Of a stretch of 64,000 bases of DNA, positions 55,649-63,902 are shown piece after piece. The translations under genes were made by a program, and so were the position numbers. This stretch comes from Halocatena pleomorpha (GTDB lineage Archaea > Halobacteriota > Halobacteria > Halobacteriales > Haloarculaceae), in NCBI RefSeq assembly GCF_003862495.1, contig NZ_RRCH01000022.1, forward strand, positions 97,766 through 161,765. Reading direction: 5' to 3'. The notes beneath the pieces were generated by a model. It did no database searches and had not been told where the DNA came from. It saw only the letters and a program-made list of their open reading frames with translations. Every line of letters begins with the position of its first letter. Positions within the stretch are counted from its first letter, which is position 1.

Positions 55649-57177
55649 GGTCGGTCACCCCGCACGAGGGCGGCACGGAGCAACACGAGCACGGGAATGA
55701 TCTCTAGGCGACCGATCCACATGTTGAAGATGAGGAGGATCTTCGCCAGAACGGGCATTGTCGCACTAGTGATACCGGTCGAAAGCCCAACGTTCCCTTG
55801 AGCGCTTGCAACCTCGAACACGACGTTTGCGAGGGTAAATCCTTCCGCCGGTGGAATGAGTAACAACAAGGATATGATGCCGACGGCGAGGAAGACGAGC
55901 CAGAGGAGCGTAATGATGCCTGCTTCCTCGAATTCACGGGTAAGCTCGATATCCGAGAGGATCCGGCCGTCGATCTCGAATCGACGGATTGCAGACGACG
56001 GATAGAAGACATCACTGATCCGGTGTGCCATCCCTTTTCCGATGGTGAGCAACCGGATGAGCTTGATTCCCCCGACAGTCGATCCTGCTGACGCTCCGAC
56101 AAACATCCCGAACGCGACGGTCAACTGGGACAGCGGTGACCACGTCTCACCGATCCCTGCGGTCTGGAAGCCAGTGCAAGAAGCCGCCGAAACGAACTGA
56201 AACAGGCCGAACCGAACTGACTGAAAGAGAGAATCGTACGTGCCGTACTGCTGCAACAGGCCGATAAGACCGACGCTTCCGACTGTGAAATAGATGAACA
56301 CCCACCGGGTTTGGAGATCTCGATAAACGTTGTGTAGGTCACCCCGTAACATGAGGTAGTGGATCGGAAACGCGATGCTGCCTAAGATCATGACGGGAAT
56401 GAGCGCGAATTCGATGACGGGGCTTTGGTAGGTTGCGATACTGTTGTCCGTGACGGAGAACCCGCCCGTCGACAGCCCGGTCATGGCGTGGTTGATGGCG
56501 TCCCAGATGGGCATGCCAGCCAGCCAAAGCAACGAGATCGAGAGAAACGTGAACAACAGGAAGATCCACCAGATCGTTCGAACGGTTGAGACGACGCTGG
56601 GGTGGATCTTCTTCGAGCGCGCTTCACTCTCATAGAGGGTGAGTGAGCCGCTGCCCGGTCGGGAAAGGATCGCCGTTGTGAGAACGATCACCCCGACACC
56701 GCCGATCCATTCGGTAAACGAACGCCACCATTGGAGCGTGTGTGGAAGTTTGTTCTCGTGGGCAGTCATGGTAAGTCCGGTTCCTGTGAATCCGCTCATA
56801 CTCTCAAAGACGCTGTTGATCGGATTCCGGAATGCTGCCAGCGTCGCCGTATCAACGGTTGCCGGAACTACCCACGACGGCGCGAGCTGTACCGTCCACG
56901 CAACGGATAGAAACGGGACCGATCCGAACAGCGCCACGAGAAACCATCCCAGCGCGGCGATCATCATCCCGTGGAGTTTGCCCAGTTCCGCTCGCTCGCC
57001 AACGCGAGTGAACAACAGCCCAACACCGAGTGACAGTCCGCCAGAAAGTAAGATACCCGGAATGACGTAATATTCTTCCCAGACGATCGGTATGACAACG
57101 GAAAGAAGCATCATTCCGGACAGCGCCTGTAACATGCGGCCCAGATCTGAAACGACGGTGCGTAACCGAGAAGTCAT
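55645..57177 (-). CDS. trkH: TrkH-type potassium uptake protein
   Basis: A 510-residue membrane protein of the TrkH/KtrB superfamily with four pore modules (SGFTGTGLT, GLSTGGFSVTD, ASCTGFQTAG, EVASAQGNVGLSTG), each with the selectivity Gly. It forms the potassium-conducting subunit. The upstream gene on the same strand is the TrkA regulator. Confidence 0.92.
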   Translation of the reverse strand: MTSRLRTVVSDLGRMLQALSGMMLLSVVIPIVWEEYYVIPGILLSGGLSLGVGLLFTRVGERAELGKLHGMMIAALGWFLVALFGSVPFLSVAWTVQLAPSWVVPATVDTATLAAFRNPINSVFESMSGFTGTGLTMTAHENKLPHTLQWWRSFTEWIGGVGVIVLTTAILSRPGSGSLTLYESEARSKKIHPSVVSTVRTIWWIFLLFTFLSISLLWLAGMPIWDAINHAMTGLSTGGFSVTDNSIATYQSPVIEFALIPVMILGSIAFPIHYLMLRGDLHNVYRDLQTRWVFIYFTVGSVGLIGLLQQYGTYDSLFQSVRFGLFQFVSAASCTGFQTAGIGETWSPLSQLTVAFGMFVGASAGSTVGGIKLIRLLTIGKGMAHRISDVFYPSSAIRRFEIDGRILSDIELTREFEEAGIITLLWLVFLAVGIISLLLLIPPAEGFTLANVVFEVASAQGNVGLSTGITSATMPVLAKILLIFNMWIGRLEIIPVLVLLRAALVRGDRP

Positions 57178-57280
57178 CTATTACCCCGGTATCCCCGACG
57201 GGACCAAATATCTCGTGTTTCTCCTGCTCGGTTGTCGACACCGGGGCGGGGCGGAAGCAGGCCAGAAGCGGGGCGAGTGA

Positions 57281-57982
57281 TTACGGCCGATTGTTCGCTC
57301 GATCGTGGTCACCGAAATGACCGAACAGGTCGGTGATTTCTGGTGTCGCACCCCGTTCGGAGTAGACGGTCACGAGATCCCCGGATTCGATGTGGGTATC
57401 ACCACGTGGCGTGATGGGGTTGTCACCGTCCTCTCGTTCGATCGCAACGACGAGCGTATCGTCGGGGATGATCCCTTCGTTGGCTGCTGTCGACAGCGTT
57501 TTGCCGGCGACCGACGCCTCTTCACCGACGCGGATCTCGAACACTTCGGCGGTGTCTCCGACGTGCATGTAATCGACCACGGACGGGCGTTCGACCGACC
57601 GAAACAGGTTTTCAGCGATTAGCCGTTGGGGGTTTTGCAGCGTGTTCGCACCGACGCGCTCGAAGACGTTCATGTGATCGGGATCGTGGACAACCGAGAC
57701 GATGTTCGGAACGTCGAACTCCTCAGCAAGCAAACAGACCATGACGTTGGTCGCGTCCCTGTCGGTCGTCGAAATGACCGCGTCTGCGCGCTCGACTCCG
57801 GCATCGATCAGGGTGTCCTGCACGGTCGCGTCGTCGTTGAGAACGAGACAGTCGAACGCGTTGGCGGCGGTCTCGGCCCGTTTCCGATCGCGTTCCACCA
57901 CGACGACCTCATTACCGGATTGGGTAGCGATATCGATGAGTTGTGTTCCGATGTCCCCTGCACCAACGACGATGAGATACAT
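57281..57982 (-). CDS. trkA: TrkA-type potassium channel regulator (RCK)
   Basis: A 233-residue protein. The N-terminal Rossmann RCK domain (YLIVVGAGDIGTQL) binds NAD(H) or ATP, and the C-terminal TrkA-C domain (about 145-215: TAEVFEIRVGEEASVAGKTL) controls gating. First gene of the Trk operon, about 100 bp before trkH. Confidence 0.92.
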   Translation of the reverse strand: MYLIVVGAGDIGTQLIDIATQSGNEVVVVERDRKRAETAANAFDCLVLNDDATVQDTLIDAGVERADAVISTTDRDATNVMVCLLAEEFDVPNIVSVVHDPDHMNVFERVGANTLQNPQRLIAENLFRSVERPSVVDYMHVGDTAEVFEIRVGEEASVAGKTLSTAANEGIIPDDTLVVAIEREDGDNPITPRGDTHIESGDLVTVYSERGATPEITDLFGHFGDHDRANNRP

Positions 57983-58020
57983 GGAAACACTACGACAAAA
58001 TCGGAGGAAAGCTTGTCGTT

Positions 58021-58392
58021 CTACGCACGAAGCTCATACCCCGGCCCGTGCTGGTACACTTCTCGAAAGATCCGTTCGATGAAGTCAGCAATGTGTTTGG
58101 GATCCGCGATTGCAGCGACGTGAACGGTTCCTGTCGGTGCTTTCCGGGTAGCCGGTTGCTCAATCTTGAACACTGGAAACGACGCCAGCACGTCGTTGAG
58201 TCGGTCCTGTGCCCCGTCGCTGACATCGAGCGTGATCGTTCGATCGGCGTACTCCACCCGTGCGGTGTCGGTTTTGAACACGACGCGGTCGCTGTCGCGC
58301 TTGCGGTGAGCCGCGATCGTCTCGGTGATAAGCGCGAGCCGGTCGCGTCCGGTGTGTGCCTCGCTGGACATGATCTGATCGATGGTGGCCAT
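58021..58392 (-). CDS. Haloarchaeal hypothetical protein
   Basis: A 123-residue soluble protein (MATIDQIMSSEAHTGRDRLA, DSDRVVFKTDTARVEYADRTITLDVSDGA, AAIADPKHIADFIERIFREVYQ). No family recognised. The second in-frame ATG (MSSEAHTG) at 58371 is an alternative start. Next to a methyltransferase gene on the same strand. Confidence 0.6.
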   Translation of the reverse strand: MATIDQIMSSEAHTGRDRLALITETIAAHRKRDSDRVVFKTDTARVEYADRTITLDVSDGAQDRLNDVLASFPVFKIEQPATRKAPTGTVHVAAIADPKHIADFIERIFREVYQHGPGYELRA

Positions 58393-58428
58393 GGTGAAAA
58401 GCTGGCGTCCTCCGTCTGGCGGAAATAG

Positions 58429-59013
58429 TCAGGCGAGCGCGACGCACTGAATCCAGTTGTCGTCGACAGTCATGTATTCGATCGTGAATCCGGCTTCGGT
58501 CACGCGGTCGGTGATTTCCTCGCGAGTGTAGAGGGTGAATCGTCTGGTGTCGTCCACGTAGGTGGTGCCAACCATTGTTCCCTCGCCTCGCTTGACGGCC
58601 AGCGCGAGCGGTCCCGATCGCAGGGCTCGGTGGAACTCCGCGAGCGTCGCGGGCGCGTCCGACCGTGGGATGTGGAGAAACGACGCACACGCCCACAGTC
58701 CATCGATCGAGCCGTCCATGACACCCAACTGTCGCATGTCCATCCGGGCAAACCGTCCGGTCGCCGTCTGTTCGTTCGCCAGTCGGAGAAACGCCGGTGT
58801 GAGATCGACACCGATCGGATCGTAGCCCCGCTGTGCGAACGTCTCGGTCTCCCAGCCCGGCCCACAACCGACATCGAGCACGCGGGCACCGGTAACCGCA
58901 TCGAGAAACCGATCCAGCAGCGGCCGGATCGTGGTTCGATCGGCGTGGCGCTCACAGTACTGCTCGGCAACGGACCCGTAGGTGGCGATCGTCGACGCGA
59001 TCGACTCGTCCAT
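58429..59013 (-). CDS. Class I SAM-dependent methyltransferase
   Basis: A 194-residue Rossmann-fold methyltransferase. Motif I is [16 protein letters not shown] (about residues 46-61), motif [14 protein letters not shown], motif [13 protein letters not shown]. The substrate is not determinable. TTTCAAAC about 27 bases upstream supports a leaderless ATG at 59013, divergent from adk. Confidence 0.85.
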   Translation of the reverse strand: MDESIASTIATYGSVAEQYCERHADRTTIRPLLDRFLDAVTGARVLDVGCGPGWETETFAQRGYDPIGVDLTPAFLRLANEQTATGRFARMDMRQLGVMDGSIDGLWACASFLHIPRSDAPATLAEFHRALRSGPLALAVKRGEGTMVGTTYVDDTRRFTLYTREEITDRVTEAGFTIEYMTVDDNWIQCVALA

Positions 59014-59085
59014 ACTCCACTGACGTACCACACGTTTGAAAGCTGTTTCTTCAAGCTTTTAGGCGCGCGCGTCAGCATCGCATGT

Positions 59086-59727
59086 ATGGACGAACATCCG
59101 CGAATCCTGCTGCTGGGTCCGCCGGGAGCCGGTAAGGGTACACAGAGCGAGCATCTCGTCGACGCGTATGACATTGAGCACGTCACGACGGGCGACGCGT
59201 TGCGCGCGAACAAGGATATGGAGACCGAATACGGCACCCCACGAGAGTTCATGGACGCCGGCGAACTCGTTCCCGATCCGGTCGTCAACGAGATCGTCGC
59301 GGAGGCGGTGTCGAACGCCGAAGGGTTCGTGCTGGACGGCTATCCCCGAAACCTCTCACAAGCGGAGTATCTCGACGACATTACCGATCTCGACTGCGTG
59401 TTGTTTCTCGCCGTCGACCGCGATGAGCTACTCCGTCGGTTGACGGGCCGGCGTGTCTGTCCGGGGTGTAATAAGACGTACCACGTGGAGTTCAATCCCC
59501 CCGAGACGGAGGGCGTCTGCGACGATTGTGGATCCGAATTGACCCAACGCGACGACGACACCGAAGCCGTCGTGAGCGAACGTCTCGACGTGTACGAAGA
59601 GAACACAGAACCGGTCGTGGAGTTCTATCGGGATCGAGGCGATCTGATCGAGGTTGATGGCGAAGGGTCACCAGAAGACGTTTGGGAGAACCTTCACCGC
59701 CAGGTCGAGACGGTCGTCTCGGAATAA
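59086..59727 (+). CDS. adk: Adenylate kinase
   Basis: A 213-residue enzyme balancing AMP, ADP and ATP. The P-loop GPPGAGKGT is at about 10-18. The lid carries a four-Cys zinc site ([20 protein letters not shown]). [14 protein letters not shown] is the AMP-binding segment. CTTTTAG about 29 bases before the ATG suggests a leaderless mRNA; an out-of-frame ATG is four bases upstream. Begins the adk-DUF106-cmk-truB run. Confidence 0.95.
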   Translation: MDEHPRILLLGPPGAGKGTQSEHLVDAYDIEHVTTGDALRANKDMETEYGTPREFMDAGELVPDPVVNEIVAEAVSNAEGFVLDGYPRNLSQAEYLDDITDLDCVLFLAVDRDELLRRLTGRRVCPGCNKTYHVEFNPPETEGVCDDCGSELTQRDDDTEAVVSERLDVYEENTEPVVEFYRDRGDLIEVDGEGSPEDVWENLHRQVETVVSE

Positions 59728-59830
59728 CGGTTCATCCCCACATCGGCCGACGTGAATTCCCTCCGTGTTGATGCGCCACACGCTCCCGTAGAAAGCAGGG
59801 TTGATAATGCGGGATATCCTAAGGCCGGTA

Positions 59831-60745
59831 ATGGCACGTGCAGAACAGAAGGTGAACGATCTCCTCGCGGAAGATTCCAGCATGAGCGATGCACTCTCCG
59901 CCGTTCTCGCTCAGGCTGATGCGAACGGCGGTACGGTGGAGTGGTCTGATGTCAATGGGGAGTTAACGAGCGGTCAGTGGGGGCGCATCATTGAAAAAGG
60001 GTTGCTACAAAGCGCCAACGGAAACGGGTTCGCCGTCCAAAACCCCGAAACGGTACGTGCCGCGCTCAACGGTGGAGCGAAATCGGGATCGGAATCGGAG
60101 TCCATTACCGGCCAAGTAGATGACGATGACGAATCCAGTTGGACGACGTATGACAAGCTAGCCGGCATCGGGGCACTCGGACTGATGGTCGGCTACTGGT
60201 TCCCACCCGTCCTTAACACGATCGGATCCACGCTCCACACCGCGATCGCTCCGCTCTACCAGTTCCTCCCGTTTTATATCATTGTTCTCCTCTTGGCAGT
60301 GCTCACCGGCCTGTACTCGACGGTGCTCCGGTCGAAGCTCGTCGACACCGAGAAAATGGGGGAGTATCAACAACAGATGCGTGATCTTCAGGATCGCCAG
60401 AAGAAGGCCAGAGAACGCGGTGACGACGAAGCACTCCAGCAACTCCAACAGGAACAGATGGAAGCCATGGGCGATCAGTTGGGAATGTTCAAAGAACAGT
60501 TCCGACCGATGGTGTGGGTCATGCTGCTCACGATCCCGGTGTTCCTCTGGCTGCGCTGGATGACTGGAGCCGGACCGCTGCCAGGAACGGCTCGTGTGAT
60601 CATGCCGTTCGTCGGAGAAGTCGGCTGGAACGACACCGTCCTCATCATGCCCGCGTGGATCATGTGGTATATGATCTGCTCGTTCGGTTCCACGCAGGTC
60701 ATCATGAAAGGTCTCGATCTCCAGATGACACCGTCCACGAACTAA
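59831..60745 (+). CDS. DUF106 family membrane protein (YidC/Oxa1/EMC3-like)
   Basis: A 304-residue protein with an N-terminal soluble region, three membrane helices and a cytoplasmic coiled coil (EYQQQMRDLQDRQKKARERG, continuing with Gln/Glu-rich helix), the hallmark of archaeal YidC-like insertases. It probably inserts membrane proteins. The ATG at 59831 (MARAEQKVNDLL) is preferred to the ATG at 59801. Confidence 0.88.
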   Translation: MARAEQKVNDLLAEDSSMSDALSAVLAQADANGGTVEWSDVNGELTSGQWGRIIEKGLLQSANGNGFAVQNPETVRAALNGGAKSGSESESITGQVDDDDESSWTTYDKLAGIGALGLMVGYWFPPVLNTIGSTLHTAIAPLYQFLPFYIIVLLLAVLTGLYSTVLRSKLVDTEKMGEYQQQMRDLQDRQKKARERGDDEALQQLQQEQMEAMGDQLGMFKEQFRPMVWVMLLTIPVFLWLRWMTGAGPLPGTARVIMPFVGEVGWNDTVLIMPAWIMWYMICSFGSTQVIMKGLDLQMTPSTN

Positions 60746-60756
60746 TAAGACAACCT

Positions 60757-60764
60757 CTTTTAGG
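60757..60764 (+). promoter_or_regulatory. TATA box of cmk
   Basis: CTTTTAGG is 25 bases before the ATG at 60785, giving a leaderless cmk-truB transcript. Confidence 0.5.
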
Positions 60765-60784
60765 GCTACTGCCGGAGATAGAGC

Positions 60785-61363
60785 ATGTTGATCACGGTTT
60801 CCGGCCCTGCTGGTGTCGGTAAAAGCACGACTGCCACCGCACTCGCAGACGCCCTTGAGTACGATCACGTAAGTGGTGGGGATATTTTTCGATCGCTTGC
60901 CGATGAACGAGGGGTGAGTCTGCTTGAATTCAACCAACTCGCAGAAGAAGACGATCAGATCGACCGGGATCTCGATCGTCGACTCCGTGAACTCGCACGC
61001 GACCGCGATGCCCTCGTGATCGAATCCCGACTCGCCGGCTGGATGGCAGGAGAACACGCCGACCTCCGGGTGTGGCTCGATGCCCCCTCCACCGTCCGTG
61101 CGGCTCGGATCGCTGACCGAGAGGGAAAGAGCGTCGAACAGGCTCGCTCCGAGACCCAAACCCGAGCGGAAAGCGAGGCGCTCCGGTATCAGGAGATTTA
61201 CGGCATCGATATCGAAGATCGCTCGATCTACGATCTCTCGATCAACACTGCACGGCTGGAGCCATCGGGGATCGTCGAGACCATCGTGACGTTCATCGAA
61301 ACGTACAGTCCCGCCGGAGACGAGGGCAAAGCCCCGATTGAGGGCGTCACGTACGATTTCTGA
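60785..61363 (+). CDS. cmk: Cytidylate kinase
   Basis: A 192-residue archaeal-type cytidylate kinase phosphorylating CMP and dCMP. P-loop GPAGVGKST at about 7-15, VSGGDIFRSLADERG for the nucleoside site and ESRLAGWMAGEHADLRVWLDAP are diagnostic. Four bases separate it from truB, an operon conserved in haloarchaea. Confidence 0.93.
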   Translation: MLITVSGPAGVGKSTTATALADALEYDHVSGGDIFRSLADERGVSLLEFNQLAEEDDQIDRDLDRRLRELARDRDALVIESRLAGWMAGEHADLRVWLDAPSTVRAARIADREGKSVEQARSETQTRAESEALRYQEIYGIDIEDRSIYDLSINTARLEPSGIVETIVTFIETYSPAGDEGKAPIEGVTYDF

Positions 61364-61367
61364 ACCG

Positions 61368-62225
61368 ATGCGCACAGCACCCCAGAACCGCGATGTCGAC
61401 GAACTCCTCTCGTTCGGCGTCGTGAACCTCGACAAGCCGCCCGGTCCCTCCGCCCATCAGGTGGTGGCGTGGCTTCGTGATCGGTTGGGCGTCGGTCGGG
61501 CCGCCCACGCGGGGACGCTCGATCCGAAGGTGACGGGCTGTCTGCCGGTGTTGACTGGAGATGCGACGCGGATGGCACAGGTGTTCGACGCGAGCGATAA
61601 AGCCTACATTGCGGTGCTTGAACTCCACGGACACGCCGAGGATCTTGATGTGCTGTCGGCGTTCGAGGGCCCGATTCTTCAGAAACCGCCGCGAAAGAGC
61701 GCTGTCAAACGTCGGCTCCGAACGAGAACGATCCACCGGTTGGACGTGCTCGAACGCGATGAACGGCGCGCATTACTTCGGGTCGAGTGCGAGAGCGGGA
61801 CATACGTTAGAAAGCTCTGTCACGATCTCGGGTTGGCTGTCGGCACGGGCGCGCACATGGGCGATCTTCGCCGGGCAGAGACGGTGCCGTTCGACGACAC
61901 CGATCTGGTGACGATGCACGATCTCACCGACGCGATGGCGTTCTACGAAGACGGTGACGAGGACCCGATACGGGAGGTCGTCGCCCCCGCTGAGCGAGCG
62001 TTGACTCACCTGCCGAGCGTGACGATTGCTCCGAACGCCGCCCGCGAGGTCGCAAACGGCGCGCCGGTGTACGCCCCCGGCGTGATCGACGCCGCGGACG
62101 CCGAACAGGGCGCACTCATCGCGTGCTACACGCCCAACGGGTCGGCTGTCTGTCTCGGTCGGCTGGTCGGTGATCCCGACGCGGGGTCGGGAACGGTGGT
62201 CGACACTGAGCGCGTGCTCGTCTAA
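61368..62225 (+). CDS. truB: RNA pseudouridine synthase (archaeal TruB/Cbf5)
   Basis: A 285-residue TruB/Cbf5 protein. The catalytic Asp is in HAGTLDPKVTGCLPV (GTLD at about 48-51). The second conserved segment is KPPRKSAVKRRLR, and the C-terminal PUA domain starts at about residue 215 (APAERALTHLPSVTIAPNAAREVANG). In archaea it makes tRNA Psi55 and, with H/ACA RNPs, rRNA pseudouridines. The ATG at 61368 is the correct start over the ATG at 61338. Confidence 0.93.
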   Translation: MRTAPQNRDVDELLSFGVVNLDKPPGPSAHQVVAWLRDRLGVGRAAHAGTLDPKVTGCLPVLTGDATRMAQVFDASDKAYIAVLELHGHAEDLDVLSAFEGPILQKPPRKSAVKRRLRTRTIHRLDVLERDERRALLRVECESGTYVRKLCHDLGLAVGTGAHMGDLRRAETVPFDDTDLVTMHDLTDAMAFYEDGDEDPIREVVAPAERALTHLPSVTIAPNAAREVANGAPVYAPGVIDAADAEQGALIACYTPNGSAVCLGRLVGDPDAGSGTVVDTERVLV

Positions 62226-62313
62226 CAGTATGAATGGCGCGGAGAAACTGGCCCACAACGGAAGCAAAGCGAAGGGCTTAATCCCCGATGGATCATTTAT
62301 CCATGTACGGCGC

Positions 62314-62384
62314 GGGACCGTGGGGTAGTGGTATCCTCTGCGCATGGGGTGCGTTGGACCTGAGTTCGAATCTCAGCGGTCCCA
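62314..62384 (+). tRNA. tRNA-Pro(GGG)
   Basis: A 71-base tRNA. The acceptor stem is GGGACCG/CGGTCCC with discriminator A. The anticodon GGG is at 62346-62348 in the loop ATGGGGT; four pairs and a terminal T-T mismatch form its stem. TTCGAATC is the T loop. No intron and no encoded CCA. Downstream T-rich TTTT may end transcription. Confidence 0.9.
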
Positions 62385-62439
62385 TTTTCTGTGGCTCGAA
62401 ACGAGTAGTAGTCCGTTGGTGTGTCAGGGCGTTGGTCTC

Positions 62440-62458
62440 TTCGTGGACTGTTATAAAA
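62440..62458 (+). promoter_or_regulatory. Leader-like motif plus TATA before solitary repeat
   Basis: TTCGTGGAC (62440-62448) and TATAAAA (62452-62458) lie directly before the solitary repeat. The same pair, TTCGTGGAC then TTTTTATG, precedes the main array at 63116-63132, suggesting a shared leader promoter. Confidence 0.45.
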
Positions 62459-62460
62459 TC

Positions 62461-62497
62461 CTTTCAACTGTGCCAGTGGCGACGGAGGCATCGAAAC
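62461..62497 (+). CRISPR. Solitary CRISPR repeat
   Basis: A 37-base copy of the array repeat with three substitutions relative to repeats 1 and 2. No second copy occurs at the expected spacing, so it is an isolated unit about 760 bases upstream of the array. Confidence 0.65.
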
Positions 62498-62682
62498 CAG
62501 CAATAGCATTTCTCGCGGGGCATTTCGACTCACAATGATCGCCAATCCCATCAACACGCGGTCACGACACAGCCTACCCGGCGAACCTGATTACTCACGT
62601 ATCCATTGCCACTGGTGGCCGTCGCTCCAACGCGGAGTACACGGACCAATCCAACGACACGACCGACACCATAGCCTAGAGT

Positions 62683-62690
62683 TTTATATC
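62683..62690 (+). promoter_or_regulatory. Strong TATA box
   Basis: TTTATATC, a near-consensus haloarchaeal TATA box, is positioned for initiation near 62711-62716. Confidence 0.5.
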
Positions 62691-62710
62691 ATAACGGGGC
62701 AACGATGTGA

Positions 62711-62802
62711 TCGGAGGCCGACCGCGTTACAGTCCCACACGGATCGTGTGGGTCCGGGTGCTGATCCCACCCGGCAAAGGTCTCCATAACGACCAGAAGA
62801 CC
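62711..62802 (+). ncRNA. Candidate structured RNA or leader
   Basis: Downstream of a strong TATA box lie two adjacent perfect 7-bp hairpins (62734-62740/62746-62752 and 62754-62760/62768-62774). The second resembles a T-arm, but the whole does not fold as a tRNA. It is either a small RNA or the structured leader of the zinc-finger gene at 62803. Confidence 0.3.
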
Positions 62803-63087
62803 ATGTTCGATTCTGATCCAAACGACCTTGAAGGTACCGACGTGCTCACAGACAGAGAGGAACGACGTTCCGCAAGCAGACGGCCAACGGCCGTCGATGA
62901 CATCGAAGAGACGATCCTGCGCTACTGCTGGACGAAAACCGACGAATGCCCGGCGTGTGGCTGTGAGACCCCGCTTCGCGTCGGCGTCGAAACAGAGGGT
63001 GAGGAGATCGTGAGTGCTCCAGACTGCCAGTTGTGTGACGCCGTACTCACGGCGGTCACCGACGGTGTGGAGTTCGACCTCATCTGA
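62803..63087 (+). CDS. Small zinc-finger-like protein
   Basis: A 94-residue acidic protein (MFDSDPNDLEGTDVLTDREE, then RYCWTKTDECPACGCETPLRVG and APDCQLCDAVLTAV). The CPACGC and CQLC pairs suggest one zinc ribbon. No family recognised. It lies between the solitary repeat and the CRISPR array; no link to CRISPR function can be claimed. Confidence 0.55.
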   Translation: MFDSDPNDLEGTDVLTDREERRSASRRPTAVDDIEETILRYCWTKTDECPACGCETPLRVGVETEGEEIVSAPDCQLCDAVLTAVTDGVEFDLI

Positions 63088-63114
63088 CCGGATCCGGACA
63101 GTGTTGCTGGGTCC

Positions 63115-63160
63115 CTTCGTGGACCTTTTTATGATCTGTGTACAGGGGGGGTCCACGAAG
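63115..63160. repeat. Inverted repeat in CRISPR leader
   Basis: CTTCGTGGACC (63115-63125) and GGTCCACGAAG (63150-63160) form a perfect 11-bp inverted repeat around a T-rich TATA-like TTTTTATG, about 65 bases before repeat 1. Possibly a protein-binding or integration site of the leader. Confidence 0.55.
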
Positions 63161-63223
63161 ATAGGTGGTGCTGAGACCGATGGAGAAAGCTTTATTGGAG
63201 TTCTCCACGGATTTTCACCCCCT

Positions 63224-63478
63224 CTTTCAACTGTGCCAGCGGCGACGAAGGCATTGAAACTTCGGAAGGATATAGAGAACATAGATGGCCGAAGCGCTTT
63301 CAACTGTGCCAGCGGCGACGAAGGCATTGAAACAGTTTTTCTCTCATTGTTGGATTCCCTCAGCGGATCTTTCAACTGTGCCAGCGGCCAAGAAGGCATT
63401 GAAACTATCCTCAAATCTGTTCCGGCGTCGTGTTTGGTCTTGTTCAATTGCGCCAGCGGCGACCGAGGCATCGAGATT
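63224..63478 (+). CRISPR. Mini CRISPR array: four 37-bp repeats, three spacers
   Basis: Repeats are at 63224-63260, 63297-63333, 63369-63405 and 63442-63478, with spacers of 36, 35 and 36 bases. Repeats 1 and 2 are identical; repeat 3 differs in two bases, and repeat 4 in many, as expected for the leader-distal end. Repeats end GCATTGAAAC, giving the classic ATTGAAAC crRNA 5' handle, so transcription runs left to right from the TATA box near 63126-63132. No cas genes adjoin it in the window. Confidence 0.88.
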
Positions 63479-63797
63479 TGCCGATCACACCCGATAAACG
63501 AGCCCACACGTTCAGATATCAGACACTGGAAACACGGCCCGAAGAGACAGCCTACGAGCCGGACGAGACGCACTGCTGTCATATCCACCGTACCGGGATT
63601 TCAACAAGACCGAGCAGGCCAGCGCGAACCGGCAATCCATCGGAAATCATCGACATGCTTGCGACCGGATCAACGCCGTCGGTAAAGCCGACGCGTCGAG
63701 CAGCGACGAATGAGTATCCACCGCCGCGGCGCTCACCGAGCCGCGAACAGTCCCGAAACACAGCGTTGCCAGCAACAGCGACGAACCATACGAGCCA
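63479..63797. other. No gene seen
   Basis: From the terminal degenerate repeat to the IS right end there is no further repeat and no convincing ORF. Short open frames exist on both strands without family features. Confidence 0.45.
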
Positions 63798-63801
63798 TTG
63801 A

Positions 63802-63902
63802 CCTCCTCCCGCGCCTAAAGTCGCGTGAATCCCACCATAGGATTTCGGGCCAGTCGAACCAACCCTAAGGTTTCAAGACGCATACGTTCCAAGCGTCATC
63901 TG
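63802..63902 (-). ncRNA. Putative omega-RNA (reRNA) scaffold of TnpB
   Basis: TnpB omega-RNAs derive from the 3' end of tnpB and the right end of the element. This 101-base segment has that position and folds a terminal hairpin. The guide would be read from flanking DNA beyond the right end, minus strand, from about 63797 downward. Confidence 0.4.

Larger units (their letters stand above)
62385..62802. other. Intergenic accessory stretch after tRNA-Pro
   Basis: Besides the solitary CRISPR repeat (62461-62497) and the TATA box and hairpins near 62683-62774 I see no convincing ORF. The stretch begins at a tRNA 3' end, a common integration site; no att duplication is visible. Confidence 0.5.

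Noticed and set aside
62711..62774. Possible tRNA in the double hairpin
   Set aside because: No acceptor stem, D arm or valid T loop can be formed around it.
62689..63588. 299-residue minus-strand ORF with repeated S-MP-SPLAQL segments
   Set aside because: Its repeats are the translated CRISPR repeats; it is an artefact of the array.
63599..63640. Possible fifth CRISPR repeat beginning TTTCAACAAG
   Set aside because: Only the first seven bases match; the spacing and the 3' handle are absent.
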